Shown here: positions 45,478 to 56,061 of the stretch, in pieces
Layout: every line of letters begins with the position of its first letter
Numbering within the stretch: the first letter of the stretch is position 1
Source of the DNA: Alloascoidea africana
Lineage: Eukaryota > Ascomycota > Alloascoideomycetes > Alloascoideales > Alloascoideaceae
Length of the DNA stretch: 64,000 nucleotides
Reading direction: 5' to 3'
Assembly (NCBI GenBank): GCA_030581615.1
Contig: JAKTTT010000078.1
Span: 23,138 to 87,137, forward strand
The notes under the pieces: generated by a model
The model's input: only the letters and a program-made list of their open reading frames with translations
Databases searched by the model: none
Told to the model about the DNA's origin: nothing
Position numbers and translations under genes: made by a program

Positions 45478-48463
45478 ATGGCTTCTGAGAATGAAGACGA
45501 ATACGACAATTTATTAGATGAGCTTGATGATGATGAGGAGTTTAAGTTTCTTGATGATTTTGATGAGAGTTCGCTTCCTGTTGCCTCAGCAGGGCAACCA
45601 CAACAAGATAAAGATGGCGATATTCAACTACAAGATGTCCAAAACGCTACACAGAACAACCCCTCTGGTATGATTTGAAATCATATGAACAAAGCATGTT
45701 GAATACTGGTTTACTAACCATTCAGCAGATGTTGAAAAATTGCGAGAACAGTACAATGCTTTAAAATTGCAGTTTGAAAAGGCACAGAGTGAAGCCTTCA
45801 CTGCAAAAGGAGAAAATTCAATTCTAAGAAGCAGATTGAACGAAGTAGAGCTAAAACATTCAAATGAGGTAAATCAACTGGTACAATCTCAGAACCAATA
45901 CCGAGAACGTAAGGAAACAGATGTGGCCGAGCTCAATCAACAGCTAGAGAGGATTAGGACCGAGAAGCAGTTTATGATAAAAGAGCAGAAAAAGACTAGG
46001 GGAACGAGTACACAACAACAACAACAACAACAACAGCAGCAGCAGCAGCATGCAAGATTTCCTGAACGCGCAACCGATTCTACAGTCGCGGGTTCCACTG
46101 GCGCATCAAAATACTTAAACAAAGGTTTAGAATGGAAGACGCCTAACCCAAATTCAAGAAAGAAGAAGCGATCGATCTATGAAGTGGAACAACAGGGGGA
46201 AACCAGACCTGCTGAGAAACCTTCAGGTCCAGATGTCGAAGAAAAAGCTGATCGCAATTCTACAAAGCATCCTCAACCCCAGATACAATATCAAACAACC
46301 CCTTCAATATACAGAACGGTACTTCCAAACGAATCGATATTATTAATTGATGTACTGCTTTCTCACACAATTCAAGGAGCAACAATGTTGACGATTGATT
46401 ATCTGTCGCACATAAAGCCGTCGATATTATATCCGTCTTCTAACCGCGCTGGCCTCTCTTCAAATGAGGAATACGATACTGATAACCTGAAAATTACGAA
46501 TTCTGACAAAGATTTTGCAAAACCGATTATAAAATTTATCTGCTCTTTATCCAAGAAGACACCAAGGCTGGATAAGCTTGTATACAAAATATGTAAATCC
46601 CTCTCAGAACTTGTTTTGGTATTGTACAGGTCTCGATCATTCGTTGCATGCCCATTTCTAATAGCGCTGATTCATGCCTCTATTTCGTTTAGGCCAGCTG
46701 CTATTTCAGAGGATCTGATCAGAATAGTTGTGAATTTTGTGCTTGAAATTTCAAAACTTCCCGACTGGTCTATCACTCGTCGTTTTAAAATTTTGAAAAA
46801 CGCATCTGCTTTCAGCGCCTCGTCTACTGCAGGTGTTTTAGGGTCCACAGAAGGTTCGTCTGGAGGCTCGTCCGAGACATCTGACCAGTTATTGCTGGGC
46901 ATAGGTCTCAATAATGACGAGTATGCTCTACCACAAGACGAAAGGATTAACAATCTAATCACAATATACACGATGGATCTTTTGGAAACTTTGGCCGTAA
47001 TATCGTGTCTTGATACAAAATACACTTCTTTGTTATGGAGCTTGCTTGACTATGGGTTTTTGAACAGGTTTTTCCCACAACTATCAACAGTAACGACAGT
47101 GACTTCAATTGAGAGCTCGGCGCTCGTTTCCATAAGACTTAGCAGAGGTTCAAAGCTGCAACTTCCAACATGTATTTTGTTCAATTTGATCCAGATGCTC
47201 ATTTGTTCTATTTTGCCAAATTCTGTGGGCCCAATAGTAAACGCTAGTAGCAAACTTCAAACGACCGAAAAACAAAACCACAAAAGTCAGGATACTGATC
47301 CACTTTTGACACAGCAAATGTACGATGTGAAACTTGTTGAAATGATAATCAACCTGTTGGTAGAACCGAAGCTAGATGCTGAAGGGTATGATTTTTACAG
47401 CTTGAACAGAATGCTTGGGAACGGGAATGACTGGAGGATCGTTGCGTCTTTGTTTCCCAATGATCGTGACGTTGACGGAGATGTAGCGCCAAAGTTTTCT
47501 CCGTTGACCAGTTTCAACAGTACTTTATCTACGACCTCGAGATTCAATCGTTCTGTGTTTTCTCATGATGACTACGGAAACAAAGAGAAATTCAGAGTTA
47601 AGATTGATCAAGATCTCCACTATATAAAGCTCAGATGCGAAATTGTACACTTTCTCGAAAGATTCATTTTGGATAGGATCGATAATGGAGCTGAGTTTAC
47701 GGCCGGTGAAGAAGCGGAGAATGAAGCAATATCCTCGGGAATCAGCATTTTCTTATTGGGGAACCACAAGCTGCTGTCTCAGTTGAATGAAGTGTTCATA
47801 TGGTCAATTGCACTTGAACAAGAATGCATCTATCAGTCGCCACGGTCAATCCTTAACAAGAATCGGATAAAACTGATCTGTAGCATGGTCACAATACTCC
47901 ATCTTTTCTGGACATGTCTTTCCTCTTCATCCACAGCATCAACAGGTGGGAATGACTCTGGTGGATTGTTACAATCATTTATCCGATCGTTGTCAAGAGT
48001 AACCATGAACGAACTGCTTACCATAATGTCAAGAATAGGATTTCGCAGCTCTGGGATTCAACATAAAACAACCAGGCTTGTCCACATAACAACACAGATG
48101 CAAGAACGGGACTTGAAGATGAAACAGAAAGCACAATCAAGTCCAACTCAGATACAGGAGCAACTTTTCAACTTGGAGAAATTATTTTTCGGCAACACAA
48201 ATGAAAGCTCGATAAGTTACAAGGGGAAGCTGCCAACACTCTCAAAGTTGATGCTTGAAATGCAGAATGAAAACAGTCTCCATGACGATTTCTCTGACAA
48301 GACAGAGGATGAAGATGGAGTCTATAATGAATTAACGATTGATCCAAATGGATTGGAAATAACATATGATGATGATATTGTCGAATTGGCCAGAGATATA
48401 CTAGAAATGTGTATTACGATGGAAGAAGCGGATAACCTTTATTACTCAATGAATTCGGTTTAA
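45478..48463 (+). CDS. LCD1: Lcd1/Ddc2 (ATRIP) checkpoint partner of Mec1/ATR
   Basis: Two exons, 45478-45667 and 45726-48463, encode 975 residues. The donor is GTATGA and TTTACTAAC lies just before the acceptor. Ddc2/ATRIP/Rad26 brings Mec1/ATR to RPA-coated single-stranded DNA. The N-terminus has an acidic patch (DELDDDEEFKFLDDFDE) fitting the RPA-binding role. A coiled coil follows at about 65-155 (EKLREQYNALKLQFEKAQSE, AKGENSILRSRLNEVE), the dimerisation and checkpoint segment. Next come a glutamine run encoded by CAA/CAG repeats (46013-46049) and a long helical C-terminal region. The coiled-coil GENSILR motif and overall architecture drive the call; sequence in this family is poorly conserved. 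The acceptor is CAGCAG, so two in-frame products differing by one residue are possible. Confidence 0.8.
46013..46049 (+). repeat. CAA/CAG microsatellite in LCD1
   Basis: A run of about 12 CAA/CAG codons (polyglutamine), likely length-variable between strains. Confidence 0.85.
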
Positions 48464-49624
48464 ACCTGACTAGAACAAGAGTTAGCATTTAATGACTAGT
48501 AATGCTTCGGTTCAAAAATCTATGAATTATCTGCTGAAAATGCTGGGTGAGTGGGGAAAATTCTAGTTTTGCTTCCCCACAGAGAGGAACCATTGGCTAG
48601 CCAGGTACATACCCATTCACATTTTTTAAGCCGAGAGGTTGTTAATATCCAATGCGTACTATTTTATCAGTTTATACGTCAGTTTTACTTTACATTGTTA
48701 CAAAATGAACATTTTCCTGTTAAGATACTGTGCCTCAGGAAAATAAGAATTTTTTGAATGGCTATAAAAGGCTTAACGCTAGTGGTGGAAATGACCATGA
48801 AAGATAACTTTTAAAAACTGGAGTTGTTGAGTGAACACTGAGAATTCTTTTAAAAATTGATTACAGCATAATGAATAAAGGCTATCTAATGTCCCTGGAC
48901 ATAGCAAATATCTTGTCCAGAAAACACCAAATGAGAGGGGTGGCAAGATTCCAGTGCACACTCTATATGAACTTCCTCAACGGTTATAGCGGTTTTTTCG
49001 GTCTAATTTTATTTCCATACTGGTTAATTACCTCGTCTTTCAATCAACTGGAAGCGCGTTTTTAACGAGATATCGGTGTGTTCCGAAAATTGCATACACT
49101 TGTCTTTTTCAAGTTTATATTTGTAAAATAGGACTTAACCAAGTTGGACCAGAGAATTGTCACATTCACGCTCAACTTCTAAATTTTTGACGAGGGGAAA
49201 ACCTTAAATGCGTCTGTAAGGTGTAGATGTGTGGCCCTCAAAAATGTTGGACAAACTAGTGGACTCAAAAAGGGGCAAAAGCTTGGCAATAAAAGGTTCA
49301 GAAGCAGAAGATTCTGTGCTATTTTGCTTCATTTTAAGGACTATGTTAGGTCCGGAGGAAGCTAAGGGTTAGTGATTCACACATAGCTCCTGAATTGCTA
49401 TAGAATAGGGATCTAACTATTTCAATAGCTATGGACTGAGCTTACCCAGAATGGATATCGCCCGAGTCTTAACAGACTATTCTTGGTATCTAATAACACT
49501 TCTAAATCAAAACATGAGTTTGCAATCTGATAAGCACTACCGGCAGTATGTATAAAACTTTAGACATTTCTTACAACACGGGACTCTTGTATGGGAAATA
49601 CATGTAAAAGTTCAACTGTGTATT
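48464..49624. other. Convergent interval between LCD1 and the P450 gene
   Basis: About 1.16 kb without a supported gene. It contains a solo LTR (49344-49474); the rest is AT-rich 3' flank. Confidence 0.5.
49344..49474. mobile_element. Solo LTR of a retrotransposon, with 5-bp target duplication
   Basis: A 131-bp element begins TGTTAGGTCC and ends GAGTCTTAACA, so it has TG..CA ends with an imperfect inverted terminal repeat. It is flanked by GACTA on both sides (49339-49343 and 49475-49479), as a retroviral-type integrase would leave. A second related copy lies at 61719-61851. No internal gag or pol sequence is present. Solo LTRs arise by recombination between the two ends of an element. The superfamily cannot be told from the LTR alone. 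Confidence 0.8.
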
Positions 49625-51190
49625 TCACTGGAACTTTGAAGCGGGCGTTAAAGAAATCAACGTACCATTTCCACTGCAAAGCGTCAGGTTTAAACCTTCT
49701 TTCCAGGGCTTCGAGTCCCTATTTTCTATTCCTGAATAGTTTTGCAAGATTCTTGCAATAACATAGGAAGCATCAGTCAATGCCATTTGTTGGCCTAAGC
49801 AGATACGAGGGCCACCATTAAATGGCAAGTATTCCCACCTAGGTCTCAAAGTTTCCCATCTGTCAGGTTTGAACTCTTCAGCATCAGGACCATAGATTGA
49901 CTTGTCACGGTGGGTTGAGTAAATCTGGTAGGTAACTGATTCACCCTTTCGGACCATGATAGGCTGATCACGGTTGGGACCGCCTCCAGTGGGTATAGTA
50001 GTAGTCTTATTCGCAGTCCTCAAGTTCACGGGGACGATCGGATATAGTCTAAGTGTTTCGCTGACCACATGTCTCAAGAACTTCATCTCCTTAATCTGCT
50101 CATATGTTGGAGGCTCTAGTCCGCAAGTTGATATAATCTCTTCACGGAGTCGGGCAAAAATATCGGTATGACGGGCTAGCTCGTAAAAAGTAAGAGACAG
50201 TAGGGATGCAGTCGTATCTCTGCCTGCCAATAGGATGTTCAACAGCTGATCACGAATAGTTTTACGATCTGTTGTCTCTTGTCCCAAAGCTTCCAAAAAG
50301 ACATATCTGTCAGAACTTTTCTTGGGGATTATAGAAGGATCTTTCGCAGATTTCAAAGACAAATCAACGTAGCCCTCGACATATTTGTGAATGAAATCGC
50401 ATGCGCTTCTAAATCGACTGTTATTGACCAAGAACCAAGCAGGTCCACATCTGACTCTTTGGCCAGCAATGTCCTGACCGTAGTTAAAAGCGTCACCAAA
50501 ATTCCACGAGTTGGGATCCTTTGGACCATTGGCATCTTCCAATAAAGAATAGGTAGACTCTCCAAACAAAAACTCGGAAGAATTGTCCAGGGTAAACTTG
50601 AAAAACAGTGGTTGAATATCAAATGTCTTGGTTCCATCTCTAGGAAATAATTTCAACAAGTTTTGGACATGCTTCTCAACCGACTCCAAGTCTGATATTT
50701 GCAACCTGGTAAAACTGGGTCTAAGGAGAGAGCGGGAATTATTCCAGCCATGGCCATCCAAAGTGAAAACTCCATCACCCAACAGAGGCTTGAATGCTCT
50801 ATATCTCTCATATCCAAGATCAAAATCATCAAACTGTTTCGCCAGAATAGCCTTGATGTTTTCGGGCTCTGTAGTTACAATGTATCTCTTGCCAAACAAA
50901 AACACAGCACATGTTTTATTGTTTCTTTCAAATAAGGCCTTGTTGTTTTCCAACAGATTGCCTTGTTTAAGATGGGACAGTTGACTCAAAAGAAAAGTAG
51001 AACCATACGTTATGCGGTCGTACCATTTATCTCCATAAAAATTGAACGGATCCCCACAGTGGTGTTTCAACTTGAAATTGCGCTCCGAAATCCGTCTGGA
51101 GATGTAGTCTGCTACATGCTTGAGCGCCACTACAGTGATGGCCAGACCCAAGAGCTGCCAGATGCTGTAGCTGCCAATGGTAAGCGTCAT
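49625..51190 (-). CDS. Cytochrome P450, CYP52 family (alkane/fatty-acid hydroxylase)
   Basis: 521 residues, intronless, ATG at 51190. A single N-terminal membrane anchor (about 8-28) places it on the ER. P450 landmarks are all present: I-helix LLAGRDTTASLL (about 316-327), K-helix ETLRLYPIVPVN, the PERF-like FKPDRW, and the heme loop FNGGPRICLGQQ with the thiolate cysteine near 461. The pattern GDKWYDRITYGS and GDGVFTLDGHGWNNSRSLLRPSF is that of the CYP52 family of alkane-assimilating yeasts, which hydroxylate n-alkanes and fatty acids at the terminal carbon. It is divergent from PAL1. Chain-length preference cannot be read from sequence. Confidence 0.93.
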   Translation of the reverse strand: MTLTIGSYSIWQLLGLAITVVALKHVADYISRRISERNFKLKHHCGDPFNFYGDKWYDRITYGSTFLLSQLSHLKQGNLLENNKALFERNNKTCAVFLFGKRYIVTTEPENIKAILAKQFDDFDLGYERYRAFKPLLGDGVFTLDGHGWNNSRSLLRPSFTRLQISDLESVEKHVQNLLKLFPRDGTKTFDIQPLFFKFTLDNSSEFLFGESTYSLLEDANGPKDPNSWNFGDAFNYGQDIAGQRVRCGPAWFLVNNSRFRSACDFIHKYVEGYVDLSLKSAKDPSIIPKKSSDRYVFLEALGQETTDRKTIRDQLLNILLAGRDTTASLLSLTFYELARHTDIFARLREEIISTCGLEPPTYEQIKEMKFLRHVVSETLRLYPIVPVNLRTANKTTTIPTGGGPNRDQPIMVRKGESVTYQIYSTHRDKSIYGPDAEEFKPDRWETLRPRWEYLPFNGGPRICLGQQMALTDASYVIARILQNYSGIENRDSKPWKEGLNLTLCSGNGTLISLTPASKFQ

Positions 51191-51656
51191 GGTTCACAAT
51201 CAAAAGAGTAGGGAAACTGGCGGCGCTCTATGGAAGTACACGAGATGTCATTAGACTTATATATGCCCAGCTATTGGGCCAAAGCTTCGGCGGGGGAAGG
51301 TTTAGCGCCAAAAAAGCAAACCTTGGAGGAAGCTGTAATTAGTGTGGGGAGAATCACGATTCTGGTCTAGTAGGCTCCTCCAGACGGGGAAAAGCAACAA
51401 ACAGAAGTTGCGTCTGCTCAATCCAATCAGCCCTTTGCCGACGAGAAATGCTGATTCTTCAGCTTTGGGTCCAATGTCAAACCTGCTAGGCGTGTCAGCA
51501 GCCCTGCCCTATGCTGGGTATCTGCACTCGCTGCCTAATCATATAATAATAAATCTCGAGGATGTTTTAAAACCAAGATAGCAATTTTTATCACCTTAGC
51601 TTCTTCTCTTCTTCTTCCCACTCTTCATTCATTCGCAGATTTATAACCATTTCTAA
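51191..51656. promoter_or_regulatory. Divergent promoter CYP52 / PAL1
   Basis: About 470 bp; a CT-rich leader (TTCTTCTCTTCTTCTTCCC) lies just before the PAL1 ATG. No alkane-response element is recognised. Confidence 0.4.
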
Positions 51657-52733
51657 ATGAGACTAAGAAGGCCAGACAACCGCTCTTCAGATTCGGAATC
51701 TCGATCGCCTGCAAGGCACAACAACCCTATTCGCTCTCGAGCACGTCTATATACACATTCTAAAAGTGATGACGAGAAAGATAAAAAAGAGGACAAACTA
51801 TTTCTAAATATTAGCTCAAAAAAACATCAGAAAAGGGGGAAAAGTGGCCATTTGGGCCGTCATCACAAACACCGCCCTGAAACTCGACCGCCAAAAGAGC
51901 CTGGCGCTCCATTAGACTCAATTGACAAGCTAGATCTATCGGGAATCTATACTGGAGGACGAGGTGGCGGGTTTCACCATGATGGGCCTTTTGAAGCTTG
52001 TAGGCCTCATCGCAATAAAGACGCAGCGGTTGCACCTGTTTGTGCTTTCCCTCTGGATGGTTTATCAAAAACAACAAAGACAAACATCAAAGCTCAATCT
52101 ACCTCCAATCTTCTTCTAGGCTCAAAAAATGATAGTACGGAAGACAATTTCTCTTACACGGAGAACGAAAGCGCTGGAGAGACAGATGAAAGTGAAATCA
52201 CAGGAGTGAAGACAGATTTATTTGTGAAAACGTTCGATACAGGACAAAAGGCAGAGCCTGTCCATGGATGTTCAACGCTTGGTTTGGGGACCTCTACATT
52301 TTTGGAGGGCTCAGTTGCGCCACAAAGCGCAAAGGCAGACGATGAAAAAAGGCAGGCTACAATTGCAAGTTCAGTCAATACGAGCACTGGAGCAGTGGGA
52401 TTGGCAAGAAAGAACACACTCGCTATGAAGAAGATGCTCAAGCGAACCCGTACAAATCACCTTGCTCATTCTAATCCATCTCATTCCCCAACAGTTGCGA
52501 GTGACATGGGAACTGAACAGTCTCACAGTGTTCATCTGGAAAAGTCCAAGACGTTTGATGTTGCAGAGCCAGCAAGAGATTTCCCTCCTACTCGCCTTCC
52601 TCCTTCACCGCCAGCGCCTGTGGATACGCCTTCAAAAGACAATAATACCGACCGTGAAAGGGGAATAGAGAAAAGCTCGCTACTACACAGAGTTAAAACC
52701 TTGACTGTAGGTGGCGGAATGAGACGGCGATAA
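51657..52733 (+). CDS. PAL1: Pal1-family cell-morphology protein
   Basis: 358 residues, intronless, ATG at 51657. Pal1 proteins are mostly disordered cortical factors at endocytic sites and growth zones; the S. pombe founder maintains cylindrical shape. The single conserved Pal1 block is clear at about 98-130: GGGFHHDGPFEACRPHRNK followed by APVCAFPLDG. An RS/charged N-terminus precedes it, and a Ser/Thr-rich tail with a proline cluster (RLPPSPPAPV), a possible SH3 ligand, follows. S. cerevisiae has two members (Pal1, Pal2). The function here is inferred from the family. Confidence 0.9.
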   Translation: MRLRRPDNRSSDSESRSPARHNNPIRSRARLYTHSKSDDEKDKKEDKLFLNISSKKHQKRGKSGHLGRHHKHRPETRPPKEPGAPLDSIDKLDLSGIYTGGRGGGFHHDGPFEACRPHRNKDAAVAPVCAFPLDGLSKTTKTNIKAQSTSNLLLGSKNDSTEDNFSYTENESAGETDESEITGVKTDLFVKTFDTGQKAEPVHGCSTLGLGTSTFLEGSVAPQSAKADDEKRQATIASSVNTSTGAVGLARKNTLAMKKMLKRTRTNHLAHSNPSHSPTVASDMGTEQSHSVHLEKSKTFDVAEPARDFPPTRLPPSPPAPVDTPSKDNNTDRERGIEKSSLLHRVKTLTVGGGMRRR

Positions 52734-53592
52734 GTGGTTTACCTGAATCATGTCGTATGCTCTTACAATCCAAGACGTTTCAGCTAACCGCCTAGTGATT
52801 GATGTTGATACACCAATGCATACACCAATGCAACCATATTCTTATATCTTTTAGTTTTTCTTGCTTTTTAAGTAGTACTTTGTACGTGCTTTTGTTTTCA
52901 GATAGATTTGTTTAACAAGTTTATTGTAGCATAAGAAGCAAATTGTGACCAACACAGGGCGTACTATTTGAGACGAGCTCCCACTATAGTTGAAATATCT
53001 AATCATCTTATCTTTGTGTTATTATCTGCCATGATAAAACCCTTTTATAATGGAAAATGGGCGAAGGCGAAGAACGTAATCCTGAATCTTTCCTGGATTA
53101 TGATTTAGATAGGCTGTCCGATTTCGTTCATTATTTTACTGCATTCTCTTGCAGCATTGATTCTAAAGATTAGTAAATTGCAATACACTTGACAACCGAT
53201 CTTAAAAAGCCTATTACGAGCGCTTAATATTGACTGTTATTCTCAAGTATCATCTAAGGTTTACGGTACAATAGGTTTTATCTTTTTCAGGTAAAATAGC
53301 ACCTATGATTAAGTATGCCAATTGTGGTAATATTTAATCGTTTTAATCAATCAGACATTTCAAAAGTTTCAATGGAGGAAACATAAACCCCCGAATTTCG
53401 TAAGGCCTGTGAAATTTCGAACTACCAAGTTTTGTTCGAATCTGACAAACGAGAGAGCAAAAGCTTCACGATAATTGGAGGCCTAATAATGTGCCCAAAC
53501 TTTGCTCTTCTTGCACAGACAGGTGATTCATAAAATGACTAGGAAGATTAAAGTGATCTCTATTTACATCTATGGTCCTCTCACGCCCATTT
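52734..53592. other. Convergent 3' flanks of PAL1 and the mitoribosomal gene
   Basis: About 860 bp between stops, AT-rich. A direct repeat ATACACCAATGC occurs twice near 52808-52832. No gene is seen. Confidence 0.45.
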
Positions 53593-54711
53593 TCATTTAA
53601 TGCCCCCTAAATCAAAAGAACTTAACGAGAACCAACTTCCTTCGGGAATTCTTTTTTCTACAGTTTGCCAGTTGATGCAATTCCACACATTCTCCAAGTA
53701 CCTCTTTTTTCCAAAAACGCCATAATCAGGGAGGTAAGCATGTTGGCCAACATTAATTGCAAGCAAGGGTAACAATCGGGATTTTGAAGTGTAAATAACT
53801 TCTTCAGGACTCAACACCTCAGATCCAAGTCGGTTCCCAATCCCCATGATAGAGGAGCGCGCAGATGTCGAGCTTTCCGCAACTGCTTTCTTCAATTCTG
53901 TAAGTTGGCCACCTCTAATGGAATCATCAGGCTGACCTCCATTGTACGTATTTACAATGTACAGTCGATCGTACTTTGTACCTGTAGCAGTGTCATTCTG
54001 AAGGCTTCCGGTAGGTGGGTTGTATGTATCCCTTGATCTGTAGCTATCCTCTCCTGGAATACCACGCGCAACAAGCCAAACCCAGCCGTTACCAAATGTT
54101 CCAACTCCAGAGCCGATTAACAAAGTCCGAAACTCTGCTATCGATCCAAAACTGCCAATGATATACTTGTAAATGTTCGAGTCTGGTCTTGGTTCGTTGG
54201 AGAATTCAAGATCCAATCGTGGTGTCTCGAGTAGAGACTGTGGACCAGGCTTTGAGATCAAATTGCTTCCACTAACGTCTTCCTTCGCCTGTCCTTGGGC
54301 GTCTTTCCTTCTCAACAAGGCATTCTCTTGTAAACTCTTGAAGAAAAACTCATTGTTGAAACAGAGACCAGCAAGTGAGTTAAGCATGCCTCGATCGCTC
54401 TCCTCACTACTATACTGAATAATTTCGCCTAAACTTTTCTGAAATAAACCTGAGTTGTTTGCTGATTCACCAAAGCCTGAAGACTCAATTTCGTATTTCA
54501 GTTGTTCCAATTTATTGCCTTGTTGTTCGTACCACGCGGTCTGCAACCCTTTTTCACTATACAGCCCTGGTATTCCCTCTGTTCCTTCTGATCTCAGTTC
54601 TGCAAGTAAATCGATACTCGCTATTGTGTGCAACAGACTTCGTCGTTGGGATAGGAATCGTCGAGAACATAGACCATAGAGGGCCGTTCTTGTGCTTAAA
54701 CTTGTAATCAT
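53593..54711 (-). CDS. RSM26: Mitochondrial ribosomal small-subunit protein of SOD fold (mS42/mS43, Rsm26-like)
   Basis: 372 residues from ATG 54711; an 11-codon extension needs a TTG start. The N-terminus is basic and serine-rich with no acids for about 30 residues, as expected of a mitochondrial targeting sequence. The body follows the iron/manganese SOD fold: GIPGLYSEKGLQTAWYEQQ, LAGLCFNNEFFFKSL, GTFGNGWVWLVARG and LLAINVGQHAYLPDYGVFGK, then RYLENVWNCINWQTVEKR. The SOD metal ligands are largely lost: the equivalent of the second His is Asn (FNNEFF), although INVGQHAY keeps one His. This is what the two ribosomal paralogues mS42 (Rsm26) and mS43 (Mrp1) show. I favour Rsm26 but cannot exclude Mrp1. 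Confidence 0.8.
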   Translation of the reverse strand: MITSLSTRTALYGLCSRRFLSQRRSLLHTIASIDLLAELRSEGTEGIPGLYSEKGLQTAWYEQQGNKLEQLKYEIESSGFGESANNSGLFQKSLGEIIQYSSEESDRGMLNSLAGLCFNNEFFFKSLQENALLRRKDAQGQAKEDVSGSNLISKPGPQSLLETPRLDLEFSNEPRPDSNIYKYIIGSFGSIAEFRTLLIGSGVGTFGNGWVWLVARGIPGEDSYRSRDTYNPPTGSLQNDTATGTKYDRLYIVNTYNGGQPDDSIRGGQLTELKKAVAESSTSARSSIMGIGNRLGSEVLSPEEVIYTSKSRLLPLLAINVGQHAYLPDYGVFGKKRYLENVWNCINWQTVEKRIPEGSWFSLSSFDLGGIK

Positions 54712-55057
54712 GACTCTTTTAACAATCCAATTCCGCTTGTTCAACTGTCTTCCTTTTCTTCTGTATTTGAGTTTGTTCTCACACTGAATCCTCCAAATGC
54801 TGTTTTAAAAGGTCCACTTTATCCTATTCCCTAGTTTTGGCCAAAGACCCTCTAGTGTGCACCACAGCCAACAAAAAATAGCAAGCCCCCTGAGATCTCC
54901 TGGTTTCTAGTACCGACAGACGTTGCAATCGGCGCTATTTCGTGTGCTAACGCTGGAGAGGGAAAAAAATGGGAGATATTTCGTCATTCTCAGAATTACG
55001 GAGACCGTTCTGAGGTTTACCAAACAGTAGGTTCCATTTGCAATAAACACAAAATAA
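54712..55057. promoter_or_regulatory. Upstream region of the mitoribosomal gene
   Basis: About 350 bp between the protein start and the poly-T end of the putative ncRNA. No specific element is recognised. Confidence 0.35.
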
Positions 55058-55330
55058 CAAAAAAAATGCAACTATCCAGAGCAGAAAGTGGAATATGGGA
55101 ATCGTCCCACTCGCGAGGTGCTCCACCGGAAGCACCAGCCGCTTTCATGTCCGAGCTGAATCGAGAGGCCGGCACCAAGGCCCAGCACCTGCCCAAAGCG
55201 AAAGGGCAAAGAGCCATTCCGATTACCTGTGGGTGCATGGGTGTAGTAGCATTCCCCCAACTCCTCGTCTGATACCAATCAGCCAGCAGTCAGCCTGTGC
55301 GAGCATTTGTAACCTCCAACTCGACTGGAC
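55058..55330 (-). ncRNA. Candidate structured Pol III ncRNA (identity unknown)
   Basis: A GC-rich island inside AT-rich intergenic DNA. Overlapping frames lack stops in several phases on both strands, as structured RNA genes often do by composition. The minus strand ends in eight T (55059-55066), a Pol III terminator. Consecutive perfect hairpins are visible: TGGGA/TCCCA (55096-55109, 4-nt loop), GGTGCT/AGCACC (55117-55136), GGCC/GGCC (55167-55182) and TGCCC/GGGCA (55190-55208). Its size (about 270 nt) would fit SRP RNA, RNase P or RNase MRP, but I could not find the SRP helix-8 GNRA/AGCA core, an SRP UGUAA motif or the P4 motifs of RNase P. The 5' end is a guess. Confidence 0.35.
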
Positions 55331-56061
55331 TCTGTAGGTTTTTGTTCGGTTTATCTTCCCGCATTCCCTCCCTTTGATTTTCAGATCAGTTAGAGGTAAG
55401 CACAGAGCATCAATTTTCCCCTTTCACCTTGTAGGTACCTAGTTGAGAGGTGCACCCTTTTTCTTCGACTTGTTTATTTTTCGATGGTTTTTGCAACGTT
55501 TCTGGACCTGGTAGAAACCAAAGCTGCACGGCAAATTATGATGGGATGCGGGCTTTTTATCGGATTTGGCCGTTTTTCTCAATGAGAATGCGGTTTGTAG
55601 GTTGTGAGAAGACAAGCGGATTCAGCATGGGAGAGTCCTCTATCTCGACATCCCGATCCCACTATCAACTTAATCAGGGAGGCTATGACCACCACCACCA
55701 CCACTGTTCCTTTTTGAACTACGAAACTCGATGACACTTCGTAAAGATTATGGATGAAAACAATTTTGCTTCCAATAGCAACATTTTCCTCAACGCAAAC
55801 TTCTAAAAGAAAAACTGTCGACTTTGTTGATTGTGAAAATTGAATTGATTTCAACCCCCACCTTCCTCAATCCTCAATCCTCAATCCTCAACCAAAGAAC
55901 TGCCTAATCTCATCCTTTCCTTTTATGCTCCGGTATTGATGCATAGATATCGATTCTAACTCTGGCCATTGTTTTAGGCTTAAAAATCAGTTCTCGTTTA
56001 CATCGAACAGACAACGCGCTGAAGCGAGGAACAGAGCCATAAAGAAACAAAATATTTAAGA
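55331..56061. promoter_or_regulatory. CDC42 upstream region
   Basis: About 730 bp. It includes a CCTCAAT tandem repeat (55865-55892) and a CAC/ACC microsatellite near 55688-55704. A frame at 55450-55734 lacks any recognisable domain and is not called. Confidence 0.4.
55865..55892 (+). repeat. CCTCAAT x4 tandem repeat
   Basis: Three perfect 7-bp units and a fourth ending in C, about 170 bp before the CDC42 ATG, probably in its promoter or 5' UTR. Confidence 0.85.

Noticed and set aside
55186-55215. U2 snRNA 5'-like string (minus: CTCTTTGCCCTTTCGCTTTG)
   Set aside because: The branch-site-pairing GUAGUA segment that must follow in U2 is absent.
55066-55272. Overlapping GC-rich frames on both strands
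   Set aside because: Several mutually overlapping frames with no domain; better explained as a structured RNA gene.
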